In this document: piece after piece, positions 22,965 to 34,700 of the stretch
Position numbering within the stretch: position 1 is the stretch's first letter
Layout: every line of letters begins with the position of its first letter
Assembly: GCA_018257865.1 (NCBI GenBank)
Contig: JAEUBA010000016.1
Coordinates: 310,001 to 374,000, forward strand
Reading direction: 5' to 3'
Origin: Stereocaulon alpinum
Lineage: Eukaryota; Ascomycota; Lecanoromycetes; Lecanorales; Stereocaulaceae
DNA length: 64,000 nucleotides
Position numbers and translations under genes: made by a program
Notes under the pieces: model-generated
Database searches by the model: none
Told to the model about the DNA's origin: nothing
What the model saw: only the letters and a program-made list of their open reading frames with translations

Positions 22965-24538
22965 TTATCTAATGATATGATGTGTGGAAGCTGACTTGGA
23001 AGCATATACCTACGCTGAGAGATCCGGAGAAATTGTTGCGTTTGCAGAGGCGAAAGCAAAAGCCGAAATAACGTGTCCTGTGCGTATTAGATTTCGTATT
23101 GGGCCCCGCCACCAGAATTAGCCAGTCACTCCGACCCGACAAGAAACTCCGCAGATACTTGCTTTCAAACATCAGGGGTTTCGGGCCAGTACTTTACTTT
23201 GCAACAAGGTAAAAGAGCAATCCGTGTACCGGGGCCGATTGATCTCCCCACGCGTGTTGGCCGTTCAATCACTCCATGTACCATTTCATCTAACCGTGAG
23301 ATGCGTCTGTGAACAGAGATAAGTCTCAGCGTATCTCTTTGCCTGATGGAAAAGATCTCGGTCCCTAGAAACTCTGTTGGTAGGTGAATTTGGTGAAAGT
23401 GCGTCTTCAAAATGTAGTCCCGACAGCGAAGAGCAGAAGCAGATGAGTTTCTCAGTCGCTGCTCTTAATGAGGATGTAATGTTTGTCATCATACTGAGCT
23501 TGAGCTATCACAGATCGTAGCCAATGATTGTCGATGTCTTGCTACTTCATTTGCTCAGTTGATCGGAGCTGAGAGCTTCTCCTCCTATTGGCTTCCGACA
23601 ATGTGCAATTTATTCGTCAGAGATTGGTCGCTTTGGTGGTCGATACACTTGAGAATATTTAGGACCGTTCAGAATGGGGTTGTAGAACATTCTTGATGAT
23701 TTCTAAAGTTCCTCACTCGTGTACTAGCAGCGTCCGAACAAAGCACTCGGTCAACGAAACGATCACTGCATTGACTTGTTGGACCTATGTAGTACTACTG
23801 CAACAGATATAAAAAAGTCTTCTTGCGCAGAAGATAGAATACTGATTTGATGAGTAAACTCATATATTGAGAAAAATTGCGGTCTATCGCAAAGGGACTA
23901 ATGGGTGGGTTGGACTGGAATGGTTCACGGCCCTACCAGCCAACCTGCCTAAAAGGCCACTTGCAGGGTTGAAGCCCGGCGACCCTTGGAGATAGCCCTG
24001 AAGATTGCCCTTTAAGCGCGAGAACAGTAGGTTTCGGGGACCAGGTTTGTCGCCCAAGTGACTATCTTTCGTGGCATCTCTAAAGTTTCTCCAAGCTTCA
24101 GCCCCGTTGGGCAGGTTGGCCGGCAGGGTGGTGAACCCTTCTAGTGCTAAAGAGGACTAGCCTAATCGATGTCATCTTATCTGACAGAGATTTTCCATGA
24201 TCACCACACCCCGCGAGTAGCTTTATGTCGGGAGTCGGAAACACAATAACAGTATTGAGTGTGTTTTCGTATTAATCGTAAGCTATCTCTATCTGAACAC
24301 TAGTAACGGACTCCATTTCAAGCATCTACACTCAAGCACCCCAGACAGATGATCTACCTTACGCCGATTCTACATATTAAGTCCCAATACGTCATTTATC
24401 AGTTCAACGCCACATACTCCCACTTATCAAGTGGTTGCTGATGGAGTGACTGAATTGCGTCTTTGCCATAATATGAATCATCATTTCAGACCTGCAATGG
24501 GTATTTGTTTGTGCTCCTCCAGCGACTGGAGCAGAACC
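22965..24538. other. Intergenic region between monooxygenase and PKS
   Basis: This ~1.57 kb region is of ordinary composition. It holds the promoter side of the monooxygenase (right of 22964), the 3' flank of the PKS (left of 24539) and the inverted-repeat element at ~23914-24146. Short open frames at 22969-23500 and 24431-24754 show no domain, and the latter is antisense to the PKS C-terminus. Confidence 0.5.
23914..24146. mobile_element. MITE-like element with ~28-35 bp terminal inverted repeats
   Basis: GGTTCACGGCCCTACCAGCC at 23922-23941, extending to 23949, pairs with the complement of 24110-24137 (GGTTCACCACCCTGCCGGCC on the other strand). About 24 of 28 positions match by eye, and partial match continues outward through ACTRGAA (23914-23920 and 24140-24146). 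At ~230 bp with no coding capacity, this fits a non-autonomous DNA transposon. I could not fix the target duplication, and no second copy is in the window. Confidence 0.6.
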
Positions 24539-24679
24539 TCATTCGCTCATCAAGGAAGGTTCAATATGGCTGCTTTTCAAAGCCACTTTGATCGCAAGCG
24601 CTATGATGGACGTGCTCTGTATGATGTCGAAGATGGAGATCTCGGCGCCAGCTCGCAAAGTCAGCATGTTCCGCAACTC

Positions 24680-24682
24680 GAA
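24680..24682 (-). other. +1 frameshift in the PKS ACP domain
   Basis: The ACP frame reads YGVDSLVAV and then leaves homology. Dropping one base restores ELRNMLTLRAGAEISIFDII, the expected ACP C-terminal half. A real indel or an assembly error are both possible. Confidence 0.75.
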
Positions 24683-25116
24683 CGGCAACGAGTGAATCCA
24701 CGCCGTACTCTGATAGTGCGTTGGAAGGTGCAATCTCCGCTTCGGCAATCATGAAGATGTCCATCAGCTTCTTAGTAATGCTCATGACAATGACATCCAC
24801 GGCAGCTTCGAAGGAAGGTGCCGCGGATATGAGGCTTCCCATCTCATTGGAGCCGGCCTTGCTTACATTGGCCGCCTTCTCTCCCAGCTCTCGGTAATAC
24901 AAGCTGGAGAAACGCAAGTCACGAGCCATACCAGACTCTTCCCAATGACGTCCAGGTCCCGAGTTTAATCCGAGGACCATTTGTGTCAATGGTCCTGATG
25001 TAATGGCAGATTCAACGGCCCCGAGAACGTCATCCTCACTCAGCACCGTGTGACCTGAATTTCTCAATCTTTCTGCTGTTTCGTCATTCTCCGAGACGTA
25101 GCCAACTTGCTTGACA

Positions 25117-25119
25117 ATT
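25117..25119 (-). other. +1 frameshift in the PKS KR-ACP linker
   Basis: GVSIDIG is followed by one extra base (GGGAATTGTC), after which IVKQVGYVSENDETAE continues in another frame. The KR core upstream is open. Confidence 0.75.
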
Positions 25120-27439
25120 CCCAATGTCGATCGAGACGCCGTGCAGTCCTCTGGCCGTACGGTACCTGGCGAGCGCATCTTGAAATGTTCCTCCTGCGGA
25201 ATAATTGGCTTGGCTCGTGAATCCGACGACACCAGCCAAGGAAGAAAGCATGATGAAGAAGTCAAGATCATGGCGGCTTAATTGTTGATGAAGGTTCCAG
25301 CTGCCCTGTACTTTAGGGCGAATGGCCGCATTGTGCTTTTCGAGCGTCATTTGTTCGAGGATTGAGTCCTGCTGGCGTATTAGCCGTGCTCCTGTCACTC
25401 AGACTCGAATACGTACCTGCAGTACCATGGCACCCTGGACAACACCGCGTATCGGTGGCATCTCCTGAGCACAAGCCTTTAGAGCTTCCGCAAGGCTCGA
25501 CGCATCGGAGATATCACAGCCAACACCTTTGATCTTGCATCCTATCGTATCCAGTTCATCGAAGAGGGACCGAGCTTTGTCACGGGCATTCGCGCTTCGT
25601 GAAAGCACGATCAGGTTCTTAGCCCCATGATTTGCCAGGAAATGGCACACAGATCCTCCGATTCCTCCAAGACCACCGACAACCAGGTAAGATGAGTCAC
25701 CACGCAGCTTTGGTGCAGTCTTTTGCGGAAGCACCTGGATAATCATTAGATTGAATTCCACTGAATGCTGATCTCACTTACCGGAACCAAGTCCTTCTCT
25801 TTGACAGTAAGGACGATCTTTCCCATATGTTTGCCGGCCTGCATCAGGCGGAACGTCTTGTCGATCTCCGACAAGGGATAGACAGTGATAGGTTCCACAG
25901 GACTGATGCCTCCTTCGTTCCAAAGGGCTACGACATCCTTCAATACTCGATGCACATCATGGCCCCTGTGCTCTTCAAGCTGCAGCAGATCGATCGAAGA
26001 AAACGAGACAGTACGAGTGAATCCTCCCATCTCGAGGCTACTGTTGAGTTGGAGATCACGTTTACCAACTTCAATGAAGCGACCGAATTGAGCCACACAG
26101 TTGAAGCTCTCCTGTAGTAACGGACCTGCTAGTGTGTTTAGTACCACGTCGACCCCCTTACCTTGGGTGACAGCTAGGAGTCCAGAAGCGAACGAAGTGT
26201 CCCTACTAGAGAAGATATGATCAGGCTGGATGCCGTACTTCTTGATAACAAAATCTCTCTTTTTCTCTGTTCCCACCGTGACGAAGACCTCGGCATTGAC
26301 ACGTTTGGCGAGAACGATTGCTGCTTGTCCAAAGCCTCCCGTTGCCGCGTGGATCAGGACACTCTCTTTGTTCCTGAGTTTCGCCATTTCGTACAAGGCA
26401 AAGTAGGCTGTGCTATACGACATGGGAAGAGTTGCAGCAGTCTCATAGCTCATACTATCAGGGATATGGACGGCGCTGGTCCAATGCAGGCGGACCAAGT
26501 TCGAATAATGGCCCCTCAACAACATGGCGACTCGATCTCCCGCCCTGAAGCCTTGACGAGCCGCATATTCGCCCGCACGGGTGACGATACCGGAACACTC
26601 GAAGCCCATGTATCCGCCGTCTATCTGTCCCATCGCTATCAGAACATCGCGAAAGTTGAGACCGAAGGCCTTAGGTTCGACTTCTAGAAAATCGGCATCT
26701 ATCTCGTGTGTAGCATTCGGATCATCATTGAATGCTAGGGTATCTAGTAGTCCTGGTCTTCCGATACCAAGTCTCAAGGGCCGATGAGATTGATGGAAGG
26801 GCTTCAATATGGGGACAGGTTCTGAGCTTGGGTACACTGTCATATTTCTCTCGGTGTCCCTATAGTACCGTGGAATCTGGATCACTCCATCGCGTTCAGC
26901 GAATTCGTGATCTTTGGTGGTATCATTGACAGAATAATCGAATATTTTGCAAAAGACTTCCGTCAAAGTGGCCACAGTTGTACTTGACCAGAGCTTTCTC
27001 TTGGGATCCAAATCCAGAGCTACTAGGCGCTTATCGACATACTCGACCCTCAGAGACCGGAGGAACCCAACATTCAGACTGACCTCTGGATGTTCGTAGT
27101 CGACAGCTCCGCCACGTGTCACCCAAAGAACGCCCTTGGATTTTGTACAGATATTCTTGATGGACTCGAACTCTTCCGAGCTTGGATTGAGGAGAATTGG
27201 GTGATCGAGTTCGCCTAGGAAGATACACACTTTGTCGTCGCTCTTGACAGAAGCAATAGATTCGATCGTCGGCACGGCCCCTGTTGCCTTTGCAATAGCA
27301 ATTTTGAGGTCCACGAGCCACGCCTCGGATGGAGTAATGGGTCCAGCGATCAACACAACCTCTGGTTTAAACACTGGAACACTCATAGCAGCAGTTGTCA
27401 TGATTGAACTGAATGAATAGAGTTCGTCGCTGTTGCAGT

Positions 27440-27441
27440 CT
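27440..27441 (-). other. -1 frameshift between MT and ER of the PKS
   Basis: The - strand reads GVEVDVK and then loses the frame. With one base added the text continues DCNSDELYSFSSIMTTAAMS into the 551-codon ER exon. A single G appears missing from an expected AAGGACTGC. Confidence 0.75.
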
Positions 27442-29520
27442 TGACATCAACCTCCACGCCGCCAAAGCCATTCTTCTTCAGCACACGATCCCACATGTCA
27501 ATCGAGAGCGAGGGACTATGTTTTCGCTCTTCTTCTTCGCCTTTTATGTATCAGCAAAGTCCCACAACAGAAAGGGGTTCGTACTTAGCCACCACCCAGG
27601 AAGCAGTCCAAAGACAAGTCCCATATCTTCTTGATCTTTGGTTGTCTCCATGATGAGCAACTTGCCTCCTGGCTTCAGTAAACTGCGCACATTTGTCATG
27701 GTATTGTCCATTGACTTGGTTGCATGTAGTACCTGACAAGCGATGATCAGGTCGTACGTGCCATTTTCAAAGCCCTGCTTCGCTGGATCCTGTTCGATGT
27801 CCAGCTTTTTGTATCTCATGATGTTCTTCCAAGCCTCGAACTTCTCTTGAGCAGCTTCAAAGAATCCTGACGATATATCTGTGAAGTCATATGATCCTGC
27901 CAGCGGATCAACACTTCCGAGAGCGCTCAACGCATACTTAGTGGTGCCGCCTGTGCCGCCGCCAATCTCAAGGATCCTGGCCCGTGGATTCTTATGGCTA
28001 AGATACTTGACCATATTCCCAATCTGCTGGCTGGATCGATTCCATTTCAGAGCCTCGAGGTAATATTTGTGCAGAAGCTTGTCTTCCAGCATCAGCTCCA
28101 GAGGTGTTATTTCGCGTCTCAGCATTGATAAGACATGAGGACCAAGACGGCAAACCATCTCTCCATTCACAATCGCGACTTTGGCCTTCTCGATTAGCCT
28201 GACCTTTTCTTCGACGCCATGGTTGGCCCATTCGGAGCTGTCAGGAGCCAAGCCATTGGAGCTAGCGAGGCCAACGTGTACTTTCATCCAAACATAGAAT
28301 TTCTTATGGTGCGAGTCCAATTGTCGAACGTCAGCAGCTGTTAGAGATGCTAACGCATCACTGACGAAGTAGAATGTAAGTTGTCTGAGATCCATCAATG
28401 TTTCGGCCTCTGTAGCATCTACAGGAGAGCCCAGCTGCTGCTTGAGGAACAATGGATTGTTGAATGAGAGATCTGGGGCCCACTTCACCGTACTGAACTT
28501 GTGGTTCTCAAGGCTATCGGCTCTATCTCTCAAGGTGTTCCCTATCGACTGGAAGGTGAAGCCATCGATAAGTAGCACTGGGTTGCCCTGGGTGATATCG
28601 TCGGTGTCGTCGACGACTACAATGTCTGTATCAAAGCTCTGGGATGTCGAACGACTAACATCGGAATACGCCCTCAGTTGATGGCCAGCATCGCTACCGA
28701 TGTTGTGCGCCACCCACAGCTTCTTAATCGATTTGGGAAGCATTGTTGCAGACATCCTTGAACCGGCGCCTGGCAAAGCAGTATACGCGGCTTGAAATAC
28801 CGAGTCTAGAGTCGTTGGATCAACTACATGTTTGGATTGATAATGCTGAGGCATGGTGGACGCTGTGTCAGCCACAACGAAGGTCGAAACAGACTGCTTG
28901 TAACGGGCGCGAATGCTTTTCAAGTTTCGGAAAATCGGTCCATGATGTATGCCCACATCCCGCATTGCTTGGTAGATGTCCCGTGGATCGATGCGTATCC
29001 GATATTTGGTGTGTTTCCTAGGGCTAGCTGGCAATGGTGTCGCCCATCGGTTCTGTTCGTCAGCTGCGAGATCAATTGTGATGAGACCTTTGCAATGCTC
29101 GATCCACTTGTTTTCCCCTGTAGTAGAGAAAACTTGGAACTCTGTCCAGCCTTTGGAGTATATTGCCTTGTCATTATAAGGACGAAGCGTGAGCTGCACT
29201 TCCACTCCATCGACGGTGTCTGGTACCACCAATGCTTGGAGAATGTCGATATCACGGAGTTGATATCCAAGAATCCCCTGATCTCCAAGTTCAGAGAATT
29301 GGCACACGCCCTCGATCGCCATGCAAATATAGCCGGCACCAGGGTAAACGATATTGCCCTGAACCACATGGTCCCGTGTCCAGGGCAAATCCGAGGGCCG
29401 GATTGTGTGTCGCCATGACGGAGTAAGCATGTTTGTGCCGAGTACTAGCGACCCTAAAAGGTCATGCGGGGCGTCTTTTCGATGCCTGTGGGTTTTGTTG
29501 AGTCGTGACTCTGTCCAATA

Positions 29521-29524
29521 GCGC
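29521..29524. repeat. 4-bp target duplication GCGC of Gypsy copy B, left
   Basis: GCGC recurs at 40277-40280. Removing the element and one GCGC joins the PKS text ...PHYPWNHQMR to YWTESRLNK in frame, which proves the insertion point. A 5-bp reading (AGCGC) is also possible, but the CCGC of copy A supports 4 bp. Confidence 0.92.
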
Positions 29525-29666
29525 TATAGTAGGCAAATGAAAAGCGATTGCAATGGGTGATTAGGTGGGATCGTGCATTATGGTAGGATGATGATCTATC
29601 TAAGTGATAGAATTCTAGAATTCTAGCTAAGTGCTTAAAGCTAACTAATCAGCTATAGGGCTGACA
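29525..29666 (-). repeat. 3' LTR of Gypsy copy B
   Basis: This 142-bp direct repeat partners 40135-40276. Forward it starts TATAGTAGGCAAATG and ends GGGCTGACA, so on the element strand it runs TGTCAGCCC to CTACTATA. It includes the TAGAATTCTAGAATTCTA palindrome. Confidence 0.92.
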
Positions 29667-30079
29667 AAGGATTCCCCCCTCCCTCTCAGCGCCTTAGCAA
29701 TATACTTTTATTCCAAAGCTGAAACGAGTAGAATTCGTTAAGCAGCGATTAATATCCGTAAAGTTATATTCTAGCAACCTAGTAACCTAAAGTAACTAGT
29801 ATCCCTGCCTAGATACTACAGTAGTATTAATACTTCTAGTAAACTATATTATCCTTAGAAAATTATAAGTATATACTAAAAAGATTACTTTAGACTTATT
29901 AGGTAACTTAGTATATATAAGTTATCTAATATTATACCGTAGCAGCTTACTTATAAAGCGTTAGTATATACTAGGCTTTACTAGTATCCTCACCGTATAC
30001 TATATACGCGACTAGTGACTCGAAAATAATGTCCTATTAATAGTTACCTTAGTAGAACTATACTTAGGAGGGGCGGATA

Positions 30080-31520
30080 TTTATTAATAACGTTTCCTAT
30101 AGATATAGCTGAGAGCTGAAGTACTAAGAGGAGGAGTACTAACTCCCCGTTAGCGACCTGCTATAATAGGGTGAGGCGGAATACTAGTTCCTAGGTAGCG
30201 ACCTGCTATAATAGGGTAGTCCTTTATAATAGTATAATCTTTATTAACGACCTTAGTCTCTGCTTTAGTAGGTCGAGTTACTTATATTTATAGTCTAGCG
30301 TCGGCTAGCTAGCGTTTTAACTAAGTATTCTTAACTTCTAATACTAATAGTAACTCGTTTCTTAGTCTAAACTTTCGTATATTACCGTCCCTAAGTATCG
30401 GCCTTAAGATATTTTCCGACTAGATATATTTATCTCTATTAGGGTTTTTTATTCTTCCTAAATAGTAGTAGTTAGCTATTAATTAGCCTCTTAGGTTCTA
30501 GTAATATAGTACTTCTAAGTATCTCTCTTTCTAAGGTAACTATTTTAGACTAATATCTAACAGTTCCTTATCTATCTTTAGAGTCTTAGTTAATAACTTT
30601 AGTATCTACTTTAGCTCTGCTCGCTATTCCGCAGCTATCTTCCGTTTACGAGGAACCTTATATATTAATATAATAAAGTCCTAAATATCGGTATTTCTAG
30701 GGGCCTTAGGATTAGATTCCTCCTTAAGCAGAGTCGATACCTTTAATATCTTTCCCGCTACTTATCCGAGTTCTATCTTCTTCGGAGCCTTAATAAAACG
30801 GTCTCTAATATCTTTATCCACCTCTCTTACTTTCCTCTTTTAAGGTAGCTTTTATATATTTGTCTTCTAAACTTTTATTCCCTTCTAAACTCCTAGTCCT
30901 ACGAGTGCCTTCTAAACTCCTAGTCCTGCGAGTGCCTTCTAAACCTCTGTCTAAACTCCTAGTCCTACGAGTGCCTTCTGAGAATTTGCCTTCTAAACTC
31001 CTGATCCTATTATTACCTTCTGACCTTCTGCTCCTGATATTACCTTCGGAACTTCTGCTCCTAATATTACCTTCGGAACTTCTTTTCCTAACTCGTCTTT
31101 TCCTAACGTTACCTTCTAAACCTTTATTCCTAATACCTTCTACTTCTAGACCTTTGTTAAGCTTCTCCTTCTCTTTATACTTTCTAACTATTAAGCTTTT
31201 ATTAGTCCTGTTATTACCTCCTAATCTTCTGCTCCTAATATTTAACCTTTTACTTCTACTCCTAATATTACCTTCTAAACTTCTTTTCCTAAAGTTACCT
31301 TCTAAACCTTTATTCCTAATACCTTCTGCTTCTAGACCTTTATTAAGCTTCCCCTTCTCTTTATACTTTCTAACTATTAAGCTCTTACTATCTGCTATCC
31401 GTCTTATTCTTAATGTATACGGTTATCCTCTACCTCTTTTCCTAACTTATTCTTACCTCCTCTAGGTCCCCTAATTATATTTATCTTCCTTATATCCTTA
31501 TAAAAGTATATAAGAGGTAT
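30080..31520 (-). pseudogene. Extra repeat-bearing ORF of Gypsy copy B
   Basis: This is the counterpart of 16380-17930 in copy A. The tandem array lies at ~30860-31380 and the coiled-coil-like part at ~30290-30340. The unit order and number differ from copy A, so the array has changed length. The long + strand open frame here is antisense to it and is low-complexity Leu/Ser/Lys text. No known domain was recognised. Confidence 0.5.
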
Positions 31521-31749
31521 AGTAATATTCTAGAGGTATAGTAAGGCATAAGTAAGGTTTTAGGGTTTAGTAGGGGTAATAAGATTCGGGGTTAGGTTTA
31601 TATCTAATATATATCTAATATATTTAGTATACCTTCTTCCTTATATAGAGTCGTAGAGGATAATAAATAGAATAGAGGATTTGTATTATTAGCGTATAGG
31701 AATAAAGAAGCTTAAAGGATTAAGTTTAATTATTATAGGCGCCTATTCT

Positions 31750-34700
31750 CGACGTAGAAGTAAATATAGACGAGTAAATATAGCAGTCTAAAACCCTATT
31801 ATCGTTATAATATCTTCCTCGTATAAAGTAGGTCACCTATTCTAGTAGGTTACCTTATAAAGTAGGTTACCTATTATAGTAAGTTATCGTTTTAATTCTA
31901 ATATCTTATACGTAACTTATTCTTATAGTATTTTAAGACTCCTAGCGTATTATAGTATTATAAGACTTGCTATAACCTCCGTTACTAATATTTTAATACG
32001 GGTTACCTTTTACGGTAGGCTACCGTTTGCCCTTAATTCGAATATCTTATATATTAACTCTAAATATCCTATACTAAATATCCTATACTTCGTATTACTT
32101 AATTAATACTACTCCTTATACTGTATCTCTCTTTAGCGTGTTACTCTAATAATTCTCCCTGCCCTTCTACTCTTATTCTATATTCTTAATTTATACTCTT
32201 TATTCCTGCTTATAGTACTTATATATACCTATTCCCTTCTATTATTACTCGCACTCCTATCTACTAAGTAGAGTGCTTACCTACTCTGCTTTCTACCCCT
32301 ACTCCTATTATTACTCCTTCGTTATAGTTATTAGTTAGTGTAAGTTAACCGCTTTAAACTACTAGAAGTTAAATTTATTCTTATCCCTAAAAGGGCCTTT
32401 ATAAATATCGCTGCTCTTTTTATCGTCTAGCTTATTAATACTATTATTCTCCTTAAAGTCCGAAGAATCTAATCCCTTTATATTTATTACTACCTTCTTA
32501 CTCTTACGATTCTCGTCTATCTACTTCCGAACTAGTTATTATTACTCCCTGTTTTATTACGCTACTAATATCTATATAACGCTGTTATTATTATGTTCGG
32601 TCCTCTCCAGCTATAGTGCGATATTATCTGTATAATATTTACCTTTTAATTTATTAGTAATTATGTCCCGCAGCTATATAGAATAACTATGTTCTAAGAC
32701 CTTTTCTACTTAGTATAGACCTTCCTATCTTAGTTCTATCTTATATAACTTCTAGTTATCCTAATCTAGCCGCCTTAGTTTTACTAGGTTACCTTTTCGT
32801 AGTAGTTAAGTCTTATATAGCGACTTAGACTTCTTATTCGTTAGAGTAGTATCCTTCTCCGCCCTTTTATATCTCTTCTATAATACTATTTGCCTGATTT
32901 CATTAAGGATTGCTATCCTAGATTTATAGGTCGCCTCCTTAACTATTAGTACCTCTTTACTTATAAGGCTCTAAATCTCGCTTTTAATAGCTTTAGAACG
33001 GAGAATTTTATTATACTTATCTCCTCCTAGGTAGTATTTTGGAAGAAATCCGAATAAGATCTCCGCTAGACTATACCTAAAGACTTTAATATATCTTATA
33101 TTAATAGCCCTAATAATTACAGGTATATACTTATTCTAAACTAGAATAGCTTCCGTATAGTATTATAGTATCGCTTATAGTATTCGGAGGATTAACTAAA
33201 TATATCGTTCTATAAGCCTAACGGATAATAGATAAGAGACTAGGGCCTATATTTATTTTATATCTATCTACTTAAGCCTAGCACTAAAAAACCTTTTAAA
33301 GTATACCCTATTATCGTAGTATACTGCTCGTAGATACCTAAGCTTATTAGTAATATTCTTATCTATAAAAGCCACCGAATTCGCAGAATTTGCTATATTA
33401 AAAGCTTTAGCGAATAGGAATTGAGATATATAGTCTACCGCAATTAGAACAAATTTGTATCCCGATTTAATAATAGGAGAAAATGGTCTGATGTAATTAT
33501 ATCCTAAATAATCTATAGGCTATAGGCTGACTACTAGTAGTAACCTACTTCGTAGCTTTAGTAGACCGATTATTTAATAATTATAGTATATCTAATAGAA
33601 GATATTAATATCTCTTTACCTTATAGGCTAGAAGAACTTACTAATACTCCTTTTATATATAATTCCCTCTAAGAAATACCTATAAATATTGTATAGGATA
33701 AATAGAGCTTAGGCTACTTATAGCTTATAAATATATCTGCTGTGCTTACCGTTTCTTTTAACGTATATAAGCTTAGTCCTCTAGAGGTCGCTATTATCGA
33801 CTAGAATAAACTTGCTTGCTAGGTACCTAGTTACCCTTCGGCCTAGTACTTAAAGGGTTAAATTAGTCTTAGCAGCACCTATGAATTTATACTTAATAAT
33901 ATCCTAGTACTATAGATCTTTAAGCTATTCCTGCTACTTCTCTTTCTATCCTTTATTATTAGGTGTCTTTAGACTTCTTACTGGAGGGTTACCTTCCGTA
34001 GTAGAGTAGCCTATTCCCTCTTCTATAATAAAGCTTACTATAGTATTTTCAAAGTTATCCGCTTTTACTAATAGGTAGCCTTCGATCCTAGATAATCTAT
34101 CTACTATTATAATCTCGCTTCTTAGGATATAGTAAATATTTAGATTATATTCGCTAAGAGCTAGTTGCTATCTTAAGATTCTGCTAGTTATATCCTTATT
34201 TTATAAGGTTTTTAGCAGTGCTTAGTGATCAGTGTATAGTATAATTAGAAACTTCGAGCCCTTTATAATCTATCGCACTTCTATAAGCGCTTTTATAATA
34301 GCTAAGGCTTCTTATTCAGTTATATAATATCTTAATTATACAGGCGTTAATTAGAAAGATAAGAATATTATAATAGATATATTAGCCTATAAGTCTTTAT
34401 TTATTAGGACTCTAGGTTCTAACGTCCTAAGTTAAAACAGCACCCCTCTAAGGCTAGTTTTCGACGCGTTAGTATATAGATAATATTACTAATTATTATC
34501 TCCTCCTAAATATATATTCTCTAAGACTGCCTGCTTTACTGTATTAAAAGCTCTCTAGTACTAGGAAGTCTATTAAAAATCTACTACCTTACTTATTATA
34601 CTCTACCTTACTCCCTATTTAATAGTTACTTTTTCTTTAATAATTGCGGATTTTATAACTATTAAGTGGTCGGCCCTTCTAGGGATAAATACTTTTAAGA

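Larger units (their letters stand above)
24539..29524 (-). pseudogene. HR-PKS, C-terminal part: DH-MT-ER-KR-ACP
   Basis: This is the downstream half of an iterative highly reducing type I polyketide synthase, continuous in sense with 40277-42920 across the retrotransposon. On the - strand: DH with HVVQGNIVYP (H-X3-G-X4-P, ~29340) and DPTTLDSVFQAA (~28800). C-methyltransferase with LEIGGGTGGTTKY (~27960). Enoylreductase with HAATGGFGQAA (~26330). Ketoreductase with VVGGLGGIG (~25670) and NYSAGGTFQDA. ACP with YGVDSLVAV (Ser for phosphopantetheine, ~24700). Inferred introns: 27541-27584, 25735-25781 and 25369-25416. Three single-base frameshifts break it: near 27440/27441 (-1), 25118 (+1) and 24681 (+1). 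No premature stop is seen in the long DH-MT and ER exons. The true C-terminus (SLMSE, stop) is at 24539. Confidence 0.93.

Noticed and set aside
22969..23492. Frames of 67-81 codons in the gap between monooxygenase and PKS
   Set aside because: No homology was recognised and they overlap one another; not supported as genes.
24431..24754. 107-codon + strand frame
   Set aside because: Antisense to the PKS ACP region.
25827..26787. Several + strand frames over the ER exon
   Set aside because: Shadows of the PKS enoylreductase coding strand.
29521..29524. A 5-bp target duplication AGCGC instead of 4-bp GCGC
   Set aside because: Both fit this locus, but copy A shows a 4-bp CCGC with the same LTR ends, so 4 bp is preferred.
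30860..31465. 201-codon + strand open frame of the same repeat text
   Set aside because: It is the same antisense shadow in Gypsy copy B.
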